The translations under genes were made by a program, and so were the position numbers. Below, piece by piece: positions 1 through 8,539 of a DNA stretch of 64,000 nt. Position 1 is the first letter of the stretch. Each line of letters begins with the position of its first letter. Under the pieces are notes generated by a model, which was not told the origin of the DNA, searched no databases, and worked only from the letters and a program-made list of their open reading frames with translations. This DNA is from Streptomyces sp. CoH27 (GTDB lineage Bacteria; Actinomycetota; Actinomycetes; Streptomycetales; Streptomycetaceae), in the NCBI RefSeq assembly GCF_020181035.1, contig NZ_JAIQYY010000018.1, forward strand, positions 145,934 through 209,933, given 5' to 3'.

Positions 1-121
1 GTGTGGTCGGCGCGTTCCCGTCGGGGACGGGGCCCTGCGGGGAAGCGTCGGGAGAGGCCACCGGCACGGGAGGTGCGGACGGGGCCTGGGGTACCTCGTT
101 GCCCTCGTTCTCGGTGCTCAC
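1..121 (-). CDS. N-terminus of a Pro/Ala-rich protein, probably a trypsin-like serine protease (partial)
   Basis: Only the first 40 codons lie in the window; the gene runs off the left edge. A GTG start at 121 is preceded by a good ribosome binding site (GGAGAAG, about 5 bases upstream), and the frame stays open to base 1. The visible peptide begins VSTENEGNEVPQAPSAP and is rich in Pro, Ala and Ser, a typical disordered cytoplasmic tail. In S. coelicolor, as I recall, the gene divergent from this glycerophosphodiesterase encodes a HtrA-like serine protease with such a tail. That assignment rests on position and memory, not on any visible catalytic domain. Confidence 0.5.
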   Translation of the reverse strand, partial: MSTENEGNEVPQAPSAPPVPVASPDASPQGPVPDGNAPTT

Positions 122-385
122 AGCTCTTCTCCTCGATCCACGGCTGTTGTCGTCGGTCGCACTCATTCACGCTCGGCAGCTCTGCGTGGTGCTGTGGTCA
201 GTCTTTCTTCGCTGTACCGCTTGTATGGAGTCAGCTTTTCCCACAAGCCGTCAGAGCACCATAAGCGGTCGCTGTGGGTCCATGGCCATTCTTTACAAGG
301 GGTTTTTTCGGCAAAAGTTACATAACGGGGCATTGAGTATGCGCATGGCGCCCCGTGCGCCTCCGGACGGTGGCACCATGACGCG

Positions 386-1225
386 GTGACCCACGCACCA
401 CTGCGCTCCATCCAGGTCGTCGCTCACCGAGGTGCCTCCGAAGACGCCCCCGAGCACACGCTGGCCGCCTACCGGAAGGCGATCGAGGACGGCGCCGACG
501 CCCTTGAGTGCGACGTACGGCTCACCGCCGACGGCCATCTGGTCTGCGTCCACGACCGCCGGGTGAACCGCACCTCCAACGGCCGCGGCGCCGTCTCGGC
601 CCTGGAACTGTCCGATCTCGCCGCCCTCGACTTCGGCTCCTGGAAGACGCGCGAGGCCTGGCGCGGGCGAGCCTCCGACAACGAGGAGCCCGACTGGGAG
701 CACCGCCCGGAGGACCGCGAGGAGACCTCCGTGCTCACCCTGGAGCGGCTGCTGGAGCTGGTCTCGGACGCCGGGCGGCGGGTGGAGCTGGCCATCGAGA
801 CCAAGCATCCGACACGCTGGGCCGGCCAGGTCGAGGAGCGGCTGCTGACGCTGCTGAAGCGGTTCGGGCTGGACGCGCCGGCCTCGGCCGCCGAGTCCCC
901 GGTGCGGATCATGAGTTTCTCGGCGCGGTCGCTGCATCGCGTGCGTGCCGCCGCGCCGACGCTGCCGACGGTCTATCTGGTGCAGTTCCTCACGCCGCGG
1001 CTGCGCGACGGACGGCTGCCCGCGGGCGTGCGGATCGCGGGCCCCTCGATCCGCATCGTGCGCAACCAGCCCGGGTACGTGGAGCGGCTGAAACGGAACG
1101 GCCATCAGGTGCACGTCTGGACGGTGAACGAGCCCGAGGACGTCGAACTCTGTGCGGAACTGGGCATCGACGCGATCATCACCAACCGCCCGCGCGCGGT
1201 TCTGGAACAGCTGAGCCGCATGTGA
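386..1225 (+). CDS. glycerophosphodiester phosphodiesterase
   Basis: A 279-residue cytoplasmic enzyme expected to hydrolyse glycerophosphodiesters (deacylated phospholipids) to glycerol 3-phosphate and an alcohol. The GDPD family signature is present in order: VVAHRGASE with His14-Arg15, the EHT turn at 23-25, the metal-binding ECD (Glu41, Asp43), and the general acid His56 in VCVHD. Length is normal for the bacterial UgpQ-like, non-secreted type; there is no signal peptide. A GTG start at 386 is used; the upstream in-frame region shows no better start. The gene is divergent from the protease-like gene across a 264-base spacer in which I could not identify a convincing promoter. Confidence 0.9.
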   Translation: MTHAPLRSIQVVAHRGASEDAPEHTLAAYRKAIEDGADALECDVRLTADGHLVCVHDRRVNRTSNGRGAVSALELSDLAALDFGSWKTREAWRGRASDNEEPDWEHRPEDREETSVLTLERLLELVSDAGRRVELAIETKHPTRWAGQVEERLLTLLKRFGLDAPASAAESPVRIMSFSARSLHRVRAAAPTLPTVYLVQFLTPRLRDGRLPAGVRIAGPSIRIVRNQPGYVERLKRNGHQVHVWTVNEPEDVELCAELGIDAIITNRPRAVLEQLSRM

Positions 1226-1394
1226 CCTCAAGAGGCCGGTAAAGAGCCGGACCGATCCCTTGACCGGGCTGTGCGTCTGCTGAATCCTCCGATCCCGACC
1301 GCAACGACGGAATTCAGCCACACGACGACCGAACAAGGAAGCCTTCGTCACAGGGAGTGCTCCGGCGCGTTCGCTCCGTAGAGGGATGTTGCGA

Positions 1395-2048
1395 ATGCGT
1401 CACCGGAAGGGGATTGGCCGGTTTCCGGTACAGGTCCAGGGGGCATCCACACCGTGGCGTGGGGCAAAGGAGGTCTCGGGGGTGGCGTTGGTGGTGGCAC
1501 AGGAGGTGCCCACGTCGTCGAGCATGGCCGTACCCCATGGCCCTGCGGGCGTGGGGAAGGCGAGGCACCGGATGCGCGCGCACCTGCGCAGCGGTGGCGT
1601 GCCGGAAACGGTCATCGACGATGCCGTACTGATCCTTTCCGAACTGTTGAGCAACGCCTGCAAACACGGGCGGCCCCTGGGTGATGCGCTGGCCGGGGAC
1701 GGTGACGTACGCGCCGCGTGGCGGGTCGATCCGCGCGGGCGGCTCGTCGTGGAGGTGACGGACGGCGGGGGTCCGACCCGCCCGGCTCCGGCCACCCCGT
1801 CGGTGACCGCGCACGGCGGCCGCGGGCTGAACATCATCACGGCCCTCGCCGACGACTGGGGCGTCCGGGACGACGCCCGGGGCGAGGTGACGGTCTGGGT
1901 GGTGGTCCACGAGGACGTCCACGATCCCGATGCCGGGGGCCGCTGCGACGCTTTCGCTACGCGCGTCACACCCCCCGCGCTCGCCGACGTGGAGATGGCC
2001 GACATGGCCGACCTGGATTTCGCGAACGCCTTCGAGGACCTGGACTGA
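1395..2048 (+). CDS. RsbW-like ATP-binding regulatory protein (HATPase_c)
   Basis: A 217-residue protein with a GHKL/HATPase_c fold of the anti-sigma-factor kinase type. The N-box is visible as LSELLSNACKHG and the G1 box as VTDGGGP, followed by HGGRGLNIITALADDWGV. About 60 residues precede the domain and an acidic tail (DMADLDFANAFEDLD) follows it. Streptomyces carry dozens of such stand-alone ATPases, and the partner sigma or anti-anti-sigma factor is not encoded next to it. I chose the ATG at 1395 over the one at 1386 because GAGGG at 1381-1385 is correctly spaced only for 1395. It shares the neighbourhood with a SpoIIE phosphatase (5450) and another RsbW-like protein (9922), but the pairing is inference. 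Confidence 0.75.
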   Translation: MRHRKGIGRFPVQVQGASTPWRGAKEVSGVALVVAQEVPTSSSMAVPHGPAGVGKARHRMRAHLRSGGVPETVIDDAVLILSELLSNACKHGRPLGDALAGDGDVRAAWRVDPRGRLVVEVTDGGGPTRPAPATPSVTAHGGRGLNIITALADDWGVRDDARGEVTVWVVVHEDVHDPDAGGRCDAFATRVTPPALADVEMADMADLDFANAFEDLD

Positions 2049-2067
2049 ACGCCGGGACGCCCCCGGG

Positions 2068-2117
2068 TCGTCCACAGGTTCACACGGCTGGCGTCGAGCG
2101 CGCGTGCGTTGTCCACA
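2068..2117. promoter_or_regulatory. pair of DnaA-box-like sequences
   Basis: The short spacer between the RsbW-like gene and the SEC-C gene holds TCGTCCACA (2068-2076) and TTGTCCACA (2109-2117) on the same strand. The second is a perfect match to the preferred Streptomyces DnaA box. They belong to a wider set of DnaA boxes in this window's intergenic regions. Confidence 0.5.
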
Positions 2118-2192
2118 GGTTCCCGTCGGTGATGGCCGGAACGGCTAGGCTCGCGCCCGTACGAGAAGCGCCGTAACCGGGAGACACCCACG

Positions 2193-3155
2193 ATGGCCAA
2201 GAAGCGACCCCAGACGAAGGCCAAGCCACCGATCACGGACGGAGAGATCCCGGTTGTCGGCGCTCGCGAGCCCTGCCCGTGCGGCAGCGGCCGGCGCTAC
2301 AAGGCGTGTCACGGCCGGGCCGCCGCGCACGCGGTGACCGAGCTGGTGCACCGCCCGTTCGAGGGACTGACGGGCGAGGGCGACTGGGTGGCGCTGCGCG
2401 AGCTGGTGCCGGCCGCGACGGTGGAGCTGACCCTCAAGGACGGCCTGCCCGAGGGCGTTCCGTCGGTCACGCTCGCCACGGTGCTGCCGATGGCCTGGCC
2501 GGCGCTGCGCCGCGACGACGGCTCGGTCCTGATCGGCCTGCAGAACGACACGGCGTCCGGTGACATCAGCCGCGATCTCGCCGACACCCTCCAGCGCGCG
2601 CTGGAGGCCGAGCCCGGCACTCCGGTGCAGGGCCGCCGAGCCCCGGCCGGCGGGCCCCGGCTGCAGGACCTGCTCGACCCCGAGGCGCCGTTCGAGCCGG
2701 TGGTGCACAGCGGCTTCGAGTTCTGGGTGCCGGACGCGGAGAACGCCACCCCGGAGGTGACCGCCTCCCTGGAGCGGGCCAACGCCGCCGCCATCCCGAC
2801 GGCGCGGCTGACCGGTGTGGACGCGGCGTACTGGTGCCAGACCCCGGAGAAGAACCACCTGCGCTGGGTGATGCCGCACCCGGAGGAGCAGCTTCTGGAC
2901 GCTCTCGCGCGGCTGCACGCGGCGGGCCGCTCCAGCCTGGCCGAGGGGACCCGGCTCGTGGGCTCCTTCCGTGCTCACGGGCTTACGGTGCCGGTCTGGG
3001 ACCTGCCGAGCGGCATGTCGGCCGAGGACGTGGAGAAGCCGGCCGCCGAGTTCGCCGAGCGGCTCGCGACCGCCCTCGCCGCGACCGAACCGCTCACGGC
3101 GGACGAGCGCCGGGCCCGCGGCGGGCTGACCAACCGGCAGGTCACGCTCAGCTGA
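2193..3155 (+). CDS. SEC-C motif protein, DUF5926-like
   Basis: A 320-residue protein of unknown role, conserved in Streptomyces. Residues 26-41 carry a zinc-binding SEC-C motif (EPCPCGSGRRYKACHG; ligands Cys28, Cys30, Cys39, His40), the module found at the SecA C-terminus and in many metal-binding accessory proteins. The rest has no catalytic motif that I recognise; it is a soluble alpha/beta-like domain without membrane segments. The start is ATG 2193 with GGGAG nine bases upstream. The N-terminus is Lys-rich (MAKKRPQTKAK), which could contact nucleic acid or ribosome, but that is speculation. Confidence 0.75.
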   Translation: MAKKRPQTKAKPPITDGEIPVVGAREPCPCGSGRRYKACHGRAAAHAVTELVHRPFEGLTGEGDWVALRELVPAATVELTLKDGLPEGVPSVTLATVLPMAWPALRRDDGSVLIGLQNDTASGDISRDLADTLQRALEAEPGTPVQGRRAPAGGPRLQDLLDPEAPFEPVVHSGFEFWVPDAENATPEVTASLERANAAAIPTARLTGVDAAYWCQTPEKNHLRWVMPHPEEQLLDALARLHAAGRSSLAEGTRLVGSFRAHGLTVPVWDLPSGMSAEDVEKPAAEFAERLATALAATEPLTADERRARGGLTNRQVTLS

Positions 3156-3224
3156 CGCGCTCCGCGCGCGCGTCACGGCTGATCGGTCGGTCAGCCGTGA
3201 CGCGGACCCCCACAGCAGGTGACT

Positions 3225-3251
3225 CCTGTCACAACTCCCCGTTGTCACAGG
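3225..3251. terminator. hairpin between convergent genes
   Basis: CCTGTCACAAC (3225-3235) and GTTGTCACAGG (3241-3251) form an 11-bp stem with one mismatch and a 5-base loop. With the second hairpin at 3319-3356 it occupies the spacer between two convergent genes, so a terminator role is likely. It may also be part of a larger folded RNA. Confidence 0.4.
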
Positions 3252-3318
3252 AAAATCGGTGGCCGAATGCCCGAGCCGGAATTTGCGAACCGCCGATCTC
3301 TTGTTACGGTTCCTGTAT

Positions 3319-3356
3319 CCCGGTTGCTGGTGCATCCCCCGTCGCCAGCAACCGGG
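3319..3356. terminator. strong bidirectional terminator hairpin
   Basis: CCCGGTTGCTGG (3319-3330) and CCAGCAACCGGG (3345-3356) are perfect 12-base inverted repeats around a 14-base loop. They lie between the convergent SEC-C gene and the secreted-protein gene, which fits a factor-independent terminator serving both. Confidence 0.65.
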
Positions 3357-3399
3357 TCTTTCCATGTCCGCATACGCCCGGCCGTTCCGGAAGCGACGG

Positions 3400-4098
3400 T
3401 CAACTGCCTTGTGGATCCCCGGAGTTGCCCGAGGCGTCCGCCGGATCGCTGCCCGAGCGCAGCAGCAGGGCGCCGTCGGACCCGTGCTTCGCGAACTCGC
3501 TGACGGCCGTGTAGGCGTCCGGTCCGCCCCGGCTGGGCTCACGTGGCGTCTCGCAGGTGGCGGGCTCGTCGTCGGTGCCCGTGACACAGCCCAGCTGCGT
3601 CGTGCGGCCGCCCGGACCCATCAGGCTCAGCGCGGCGTCCAGCGGCTCGCCGGAGGTGTTGCGGTAGTAGGTGCGCGCCCAGGTGTCCGCGCCCTGGGTC
3701 AGCACACAGGTCTGCGCCTCGATGCCGTCGGGAGAGGTGAGCGCGGGGCCGCAGCGGGCGGCGGCGGCCAGGCCGAGCCCGAGCACCCGGGGAGAGGCAC
3801 CGGGCGACGGCATCTTTGCGTCACCGTCCCTTGAGAGCCGTACGGCGCCCTCGTGCCCGAAGGCCTGCCCCGGGGCGTGCCCGAAGGCCTGCCCCGGGGC
3901 CCGTACGACGGCCCGCGGCTTTTCGGACACCGTGTGCCGGGCCGCCTCGCCCCCCTGCCGGGCGGACGCCACGGCCAGCGGCAGCACGGCCACGGCCGTC
4001 ACGACGCCCATGAGGGCGAGCAACCGGGGCGAACGGTGTCCGGGACGCCGTCGTCGCCCGGGGAGCCGACGGCCATGTCCACCGGAGATTGGCAGCAT
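3400..4098 (-). CDS. putative secreted or membrane-anchored protein of unknown function
   Basis: A 232-residue protein with a very basic N-terminus (HGRRLPGRRRRPGHRSPR) followed by one hydrophobic stretch (LLALMGVVTAVAVLPLAVASA), i.e. a long signal sequence or type II membrane anchor. The rest is predicted outside the membrane, with four cysteines (RCG, QTCVL, LGCVT, ATCET) that could form two disulfides. Residues around 72-87 repeat APGQAFGH twice, encoded by a perfect tandem duplication of 24 bases at 3853-3900. No ribosome binding site is evident before ATG 4098, so the true start may differ. The gene lies 54 bases downstream of the primase-polymerase-like gene and may be cotranscribed with it. 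I do not recognise the family. Confidence 0.6.
   Translation of the reverse strand: MLPISGGHGRRLPGRRRRPGHRSPRLLALMGVVTAVAVLPLAVASARQGGEAARHTVSEKPRAVVRAPGQAFGHAPGQAFGHEGAVRLSRDGDAKMPSPGASPRVLGLGLAAAARCGPALTSPDGIEAQTCVLTQGADTWARTYYRNTSGEPLDAALSLMGPGGRTTQLGCVTGTDDEPATCETPREPSRGGPDAYTAVSEFAKHGSDGALLLRSGSDPADASGNSGDPQGS
3853..3900. repeat. perfect 24-bp tandem duplication
   Basis: Two identical 24-base units (3853-3876, 3877-3900) inside the secreted-protein gene give an in-frame eight-residue repeat. It is probably a slippage-generated length polymorphism. Confidence 0.8.
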
Positions 4099-4152
4099 GA
4101 GCGGAAGATAACGAGCGGGCGGGCCCGCCCGCCCCGCCCGCGCCGGACACCC

Positions 4153-4839
4153 CTACAACTCGGGCGCGCTCACACCCGTACGAGTGAGGGCGTCGACCAC
4201 GGCGTCCACCACGGCCTCCACATCGGGCACCCAGGGCGCGGCCGAACCCGGCAGCGGGGCCCGCTCCCAGCGGACGGCGCCCTGGCCGGTCTCGGACGGG
4301 GGCAGGGCGAGATAGCCGCCCTCGCCGTGGAAGCGCAGGGAGCCGGGGACGAAGTCCTTGGCGTAGAGCAGTTCGCCCAACTGCTCCATGGAGTACGGCT
4401 TCACCAGCAGCGCCCAGCGGTGCGGCGCGGCGATCACCGGGCCGAGGCGCATGCCGCGCCGGTCGAGCAGGGCCAGGGCGCGGGAGGCGGCGAGCGCCGG
4501 CAGGCTGACGGCGCAGGGAGCCTTGCCGCCGGTGGCGAGGACGATGGGCGCGCTCGGCCGGTTGGTCCACCACCAGCGCACCATGCGCGCGTCGGTGGTG
4601 GCCGCGAGCAGGCCGGGGTCGAAGGGGTGCGCTCCGGGCACCGTGCACTCGGGGTCGGGGCAGGCGCAGCGGGCCCGCCCCTGCGAGTCCGGGGCCACGC
4701 CCGGGAGTACGGGCCACTGCCACTCGGTCGCGAAGGTCAGGGCCGCGCCGATCAGCTCAGGCCTCTCGTCGTTCCGCCTGGGCTTCCCGCCGTTCCGCCT
4801 GGACAGGAGCCCGCGTCGCCTTCCGAGGATCTCGCGCAT
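4153..4839 (-). CDS. bifunctional DNA primase/polymerase-like (prim-pol) protein
   Basis: A 228-residue protein resembling the small actinobacterial bifunctional DNA primase/polymerase N-terminal domain family. Visible hallmarks are ALTFATEWQWPVLPG near the N-terminus, the zinc-knuckle-like CACPDPECTVPGAHPFDPG, the tract WWTNRPSAPIVLATGG, and FHGEGGYLALPPSETGQGAVRW in the C-terminal half. No helicase domain follows, so it is not a full plasmid replicase. These stand-alone versions are chromosomal and conserved in Streptomyces; their role is unknown. ATG 4839 is chosen because AAAGGA lies about 10 bases upstream; a start further upstream is possible but lacks a ribosome site. Confidence is good for the family and low for activity. 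Confidence 0.7.
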   Translation of the reverse strand: MREILGRRRGLLSRRNGGKPRRNDERPELIGAALTFATEWQWPVLPGVAPDSQGRARCACPDPECTVPGAHPFDPGLLAATTDARMVRWWWTNRPSAPIVLATGGKAPCAVSLPALAASRALALLDRRGMRLGPVIAAPHRWALLVKPYSMEQLGELLYAKDFVPGSLRFHGEGGYLALPPSETGQGAVRWERAPLPGSAAPWVPDVEAVVDAVVDALTRTGVSAPEL

Positions 4840-5449
4840 GAGCGCTCGTTCCTTTCCGTTGCACCGCTGGCAACACCGTGGGTCCACATCACACCATGTG
4901 TCGATCACTTCACTGTGCGTACCTGTTGGCGCATCACACCCCCGCGCACGGCAGGGGGATCCCCAAGGGGTCGAGCATGGGCCGCGTCCGCGTCCGTAGC
5001 GCGTCGGTCAGAAGCACGGGTGCGGTGCGGGGTGGCGAAGTATGGCGTTTTGCCGTCGCGCGTATTTCTCTCCGCCTCCGCCAGGGAGGATGGGGCTCGG
5101 CCGTCGGTGGCTATGACGCCCGGGTCCGTCGCCAGGTTCCGGGTGGCCCCCAACCACCCCTGGCCTTCACCGAGTACGTACCCATCACGACCGCTGTGAC
5201 GCTCCGTGGAGCAAGGCCAGTCGACCGCAATGAACCGATACCTGAGGCAGTTTTCAGCCAACTTGGCAGTAAGGCAAGGGGTTCGGGAAAAACCTCGTCC
5301 GGCCCATGGACACCAGGAATCCCGGCAGGACAATGCTGGACATCTCCTCACGAGTGCGTGTACATGTGGAGACACTGCTAGCGGCGCAGAATGACATGGG
5401 GGTTTGCGATGCTTTCCGGCAATACGCACCGGTCTGAAGGCCGGACACC
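4840..5449. other. 610-base divergent intergenic region, no gene seen
   Basis: This spacer separates the leftward prim-pol gene from the rightward phosphatase gene. Base composition falls below the flanking genes from about 5160 to 5420, as expected for promoters. Open frames crossing it on both strands lack codon bias and ribosome sites. I could not fix a promoter sequence with confidence. Confidence 0.5.
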
Positions 5450-6850
5450 ATGAACGCCCCGCACCCTCCGAAAGTGGCCGGAATCGATCCACCGGTTCCG
5501 ACGCCCGCACACACTGTCGCGCCCACTCCCCCCGCCCCGGGCGCCACGGCCTCCCCGGACGCCGCTTCCGTCCCCGCGCCGACCGGGCCCGCCCCCGGCA
5601 CCCTCCTCCAGGACCGGCTGGCCGGCTGGGTCTCGGACCTCACGACCCTCCACGAACTCACCGAGCGCCTGTCCCGCACGAACGCGCTCGACCCCGCGCT
5701 GCATGAGCTGCTGTGCGCCGGAGCCGCCCTCGTCGGCGCCCGCCGCGGCCTCGTCGTCCTGGAGCCTGCCGACGGACTCGGCCCGCGCACCACCCTCGGC
5801 CTCGGCCTCGGCCGCGCCGACCTCGGCCACATCGAGACCGTCCCGCGCGGCGCCCTGCCGTACGACACCGGCGCGGGCACCGAGATCGCCCACCCCGACC
5901 TGTTCGCCGAGGACGGCCTCGACCCCCGGCACCGCGAGGTGGCCGCCCGCCTCGGCTACGCCGCCAGCTACGCCCTCCCCCTCGCCGGCGACTCGGCCGG
6001 CCGCCTCGGCGCCGCCGTCTGGCTCTACGACGAACCGGCCGAGCCCGACGAGCGCCGGCGTCATCTCGCCGGCCTCTACGTACGCCACGCCACGGAGCAC
6101 CTCGCCCGGCTGGTGGAGGTGGAACGCGCACGCGCGCGCGTGGCGACCATCACCGAGGAGCTGCTGCCCTCCCGGCTGCCCCGTGTGGCCGGCGTGCAGC
6201 TCGCCGCCCGGCACCGCACCGGCCCGCGCGGCGGCGGCGACTGGTACGACGCGCTGCCGCTGCCCGACGCCGCCCTCGGCCTGTCCGTCGGCTCGGTCAC
6301 CGGCTCCGGCCCGAGCGCCGTGGCCGCCATGGGCCGGCTGCGCGCCTCTCTGCGCGCGTACGCCGTGATGGAGGGCGAGGACCCGGTCGCCGTCCTGTCC
6401 GACCTGGAGCTGCTGCTGCGGCTCACCGAGCCCGCCCGCTCGGCCACCGCCCTGTTCGCCTACTGCGAGCCCGCCCTGCGCAAGATCACCCTGGCCGGCG
6501 CCGGCCACAGCCCGCCGCTGCTGATCGGTGAGCGGCGCACCGAGTTCGCCGAGACCTCCGTCTCCGCCCCGCTCGGCATGCTCGCCTGCTGGGAGGCGCC
6601 CAGCGTGGAGATCCAGGCCGAGGCCGGGGAGACGGTCCTGCTCTACACCGACGGGCTGCTGCACCGTACCGGCGACCCCATGGACCGCGCCTTCGCCCGA
6701 CTCCACGCGGCCGCCGCGAGCATCCCGCGCGCGCTGCGCCAGGACCCCGACGCCATCGCCGACCACGTCCTGCGCACCGTGCTGCCGGACGGCCCGGAGA
6801 CGGCTGACAGCGAGGAGGACGTGGTGCTGCTGGCGGCCCGCTTCGACTGA
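5450..6850 (+). CDS. GAF-SpoIIE PP2C-type phosphatase with a substituted metal-site Asp
   Basis: A 466-residue cytoplasmic protein: a Pro/Ala-rich N-terminal ~45 residues, a GAF-like sensor domain (about 50-215), then a SpoIIE/PP2C phosphatase domain (about 235-466). SpoIIE phosphatases dephosphorylate anti-anti-sigma factors, releasing sigma factors. The first metal motif GGDWYD (near 262-267), TDGL (near 400) and a C-terminal EEDVVLLAAR are present. The second motif, normally GD-x-x-G-H/R-G, reads VGSVTGSG (near 279-287), so the metal-binding Asp is Ser. Activity may therefore be reduced or lost. The start is ATG 5450 with GAAGG nine bases upstream. RsbW-like ATPases at 1395 and 9922 are candidate partners by proximity only. 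Confidence 0.8.
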   Translation: MNAPHPPKVAGIDPPVPTPAHTVAPTPPAPGATASPDAASVPAPTGPAPGTLLQDRLAGWVSDLTTLHELTERLSRTNALDPALHELLCAGAALVGARRGLVVLEPADGLGPRTTLGLGLGRADLGHIETVPRGALPYDTGAGTEIAHPDLFAEDGLDPRHREVAARLGYAASYALPLAGDSAGRLGAAVWLYDEPAEPDERRRHLAGLYVRHATEHLARLVEVERARARVATITEELLPSRLPRVAGVQLAARHRTGPRGGGDWYDALPLPDAALGLSVGSVTGSGPSAVAAMGRLRASLRAYAVMEGEDPVAVLSDLELLLRLTEPARSATALFAYCEPALRKITLAGAGHSPPLLIGERRTEFAETSVSAPLGMLACWEAPSVEIQAEAGETVLLYTDGLLHRTGDPMDRAFARLHAAAASIPRALRQDPDAIADHVLRTVLPDGPETADSEEDVVLLAARFD

Positions 6851-7012
6851 GCATGCGGTGCGCATCCGGAATGCATGACCGGGCATAACAGGTCATGCGA
6901 CCCTGGTCCGCTCCTGGTACGACCGTACGATGATGGAGGCCCCCCGCTCGGACACGATCGCGAGCAGCGCGGGCCGCCGGGGGAGATCACACGCCGTACC
7001 GAGGAGGAACAC

Positions 7013-8473
7013 GTGGCCGACGAGCTCAACCCGGAGACCCCGGAAACTGAGTCCGAGGAGCCCATCAAGCAGCGGAAGAACGGCCTGTACCCGGGCGTCT
7101 CCGACGAGCTGGCCGAGAACATGCAGTCCGGCTGGGCCGACACCGAGCTGCGTGACCTGAAGCCGATCGCGCAGGCCGCCGAGACCGCGCGCCGCCGCGC
7201 CGCGCTCTCCGCCCGCTTCCCGGGCGAGCGCCTGGTGATCCCGGCGGGCAACCTGAAGACCCGCTCGAACGACACGGAGTACTCCTTCCGCTCCTCCGTG
7301 GAGTACGCGTACCTCACCGGCAACCAGACCGAGGACGGCGTCCTGGTCCTGGAGCCGAAGGACGGCGGCCACGAGGAGACGATCTACCTCCTGCCCCGCT
7401 CCAACCGCGAGAACGGCGAGTTCTGGCTCTCCGGCCAGGGCGAGCTGTGGGTCGGCCGCCGCCACTCCCTCACCGAGTCCGAGGCGCTGTACGGCATCCC
7501 GGCCGCCGACGTGCGCGAGCTGGCCGACAAGCTCCGCGAGGCCACCGGCCCGGTGCGCGTGGTGCGCGGCTACGACGCCGGCATCGAGGCCGCGCTGACC
7601 GACAAGGTCACCGCCGAGCGCGACGAGGAACTGCGCGTCTTCCTGTCCGAGGCCCGCCTCGTCAAGGACGAGTTCGAGATCGGCGAGCTGCAGAAGGCCG
7701 TCGACTCGACGGTCCGCGGCTTCGAGGACGTCGTGAAGGTCCTCGACAAGGCCGAGGCGACCTCCGAGCGCTACATCGAGGGCACGTTCTTCCTCCGCGC
7801 GCGCGTGGAGGGCAACGACGTCGGCTACGGCTCCATCTGCGCCGCCGGCCCGCACGCCTGCACCCTGCACTGGGTCCGCAACGACGGCCCGGTCCGCTCC
7901 GGCGACCTGCTCCTGCTGGACGCGGGCGTGGAGACCCACACCCTCTACACCGCCGACGTCACGCGCACGCTGCCGGTCAACGGCACGTACAGCGAGATCC
8001 AGAAGAAGATCTACGACGCCGTGTACGAGGCCCAGGAGGCCGGTATCGCGGCCGTCAAGCCGGGCGCCAAGTACCGCGACTTCCACGACGCCGCCCAGCG
8101 CGTGCTCGCCGAGAGGCTGGTCGAGTGGGGCCTGGTCGAGGGCCCGGTCGAGCGCGTCCTGGAGCTGGGCCTGCAGCGCCGCTGGACCCTGCACGGCACC
8201 GGCCACATGCTCGGCATGGACGTCCACGACTGCGCCGCCGCGCGGACCGAGACGTACGTCGACGGCACCCTGGAGCCGGGCATGGTCCTCACCGTCGAGC
8301 CGGGGCTGTACTTCCAGGCCGACGACCTGACGGTGCCGGAGGAGTACCGGGGCATCGGCGTCCGGATCGAGGACGACATCCTCGTGACGGAGGACGGCAA
8401 CAGGAACCTTTCGGCCGGGCTGCCTCGCCGGTCCGACGAGGTCGAGGCGTGGATGGCCGCGCTGAAGGGCTGA
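7013..8473 (+). CDS. pepP: Xaa-Pro aminopeptidase (M24B)
   Basis: A 486-residue metallopeptidase that removes N-terminal residues preceding proline. The N-terminal creatinase-like domain (about 60-230) is followed by the pita-bread catalytic domain (about 235-486). Dinuclear metal ligands are visible: the Asp in LLLLDAGVE, the Asp in YTADVTRT, the His in HGTGHMLGMD, the Glu in TVEPGLY and the Glu in RIEDDILV. Length fits actinobacterial aminopeptidase P, which is longer than the E. coli enzyme. GTG 7013 has a strong GAGGAGG six bases upstream. A perfect inverted repeat follows the gene at 8483-8516. Confidence 0.92.
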   Translation: MADELNPETPETESEEPIKQRKNGLYPGVSDELAENMQSGWADTELRDLKPIAQAAETARRRAALSARFPGERLVIPAGNLKTRSNDTEYSFRSSVEYAYLTGNQTEDGVLVLEPKDGGHEETIYLLPRSNRENGEFWLSGQGELWVGRRHSLTESEALYGIPAADVRELADKLREATGPVRVVRGYDAGIEAALTDKVTAERDEELRVFLSEARLVKDEFEIGELQKAVDSTVRGFEDVVKVLDKAEATSERYIEGTFFLRARVEGNDVGYGSICAAGPHACTLHWVRNDGPVRSGDLLLLDAGVETHTLYTADVTRTLPVNGTYSEIQKKIYDAVYEAQEAGIAAVKPGAKYRDFHDAAQRVLAERLVEWGLVEGPVERVLELGLQRRWTLHGTGHMLGMDVHDCAAARTETYVDGTLEPGMVLTVEPGLYFQADDLTVPEEYRGIGVRIEDDILVTEDGNRNLSAGLPRRSDEVEAWMAALKG

Positions 8474-8482
8474 TCTGCGTTT

Positions 8483-8516
8483 CAATGGCCGGGTACCGGG
8501 GAGTGCCCGGCCATTG
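8483..8516. terminator. terminator hairpin after pepP
   Basis: CAATGGCCGGG (8483-8493) and CCCGGCCATTG (8506-8516) form a perfect 11-bp stem with a 12-base loop just after the pepP stop and before the MocR gene, which separates the two transcription units. Confidence 0.65.
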
Positions 8517-8539
8517 GCATGCCTAGGGGGAGGGCTTTC

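Noticed and set aside
3319-3356. Possibility that the hairpin belongs to a c-di-AMP (ydaO) riboswitch
   Set aside because: The conserved ydaO sequence elements are absent on both strands and the region lies between convergent gene ends.
3259-3834. Plus-strand frame between and over convergent genes
   Set aside because: Overlaps the terminator hairpins and the minus-strand secreted protein; no family resemblance.
4905-5510. 201-codon minus-strand frame in the spacer before the phosphatase
   Set aside because: No codon bias, no ribosome site and no recognisable domain; it covers a promoter region.
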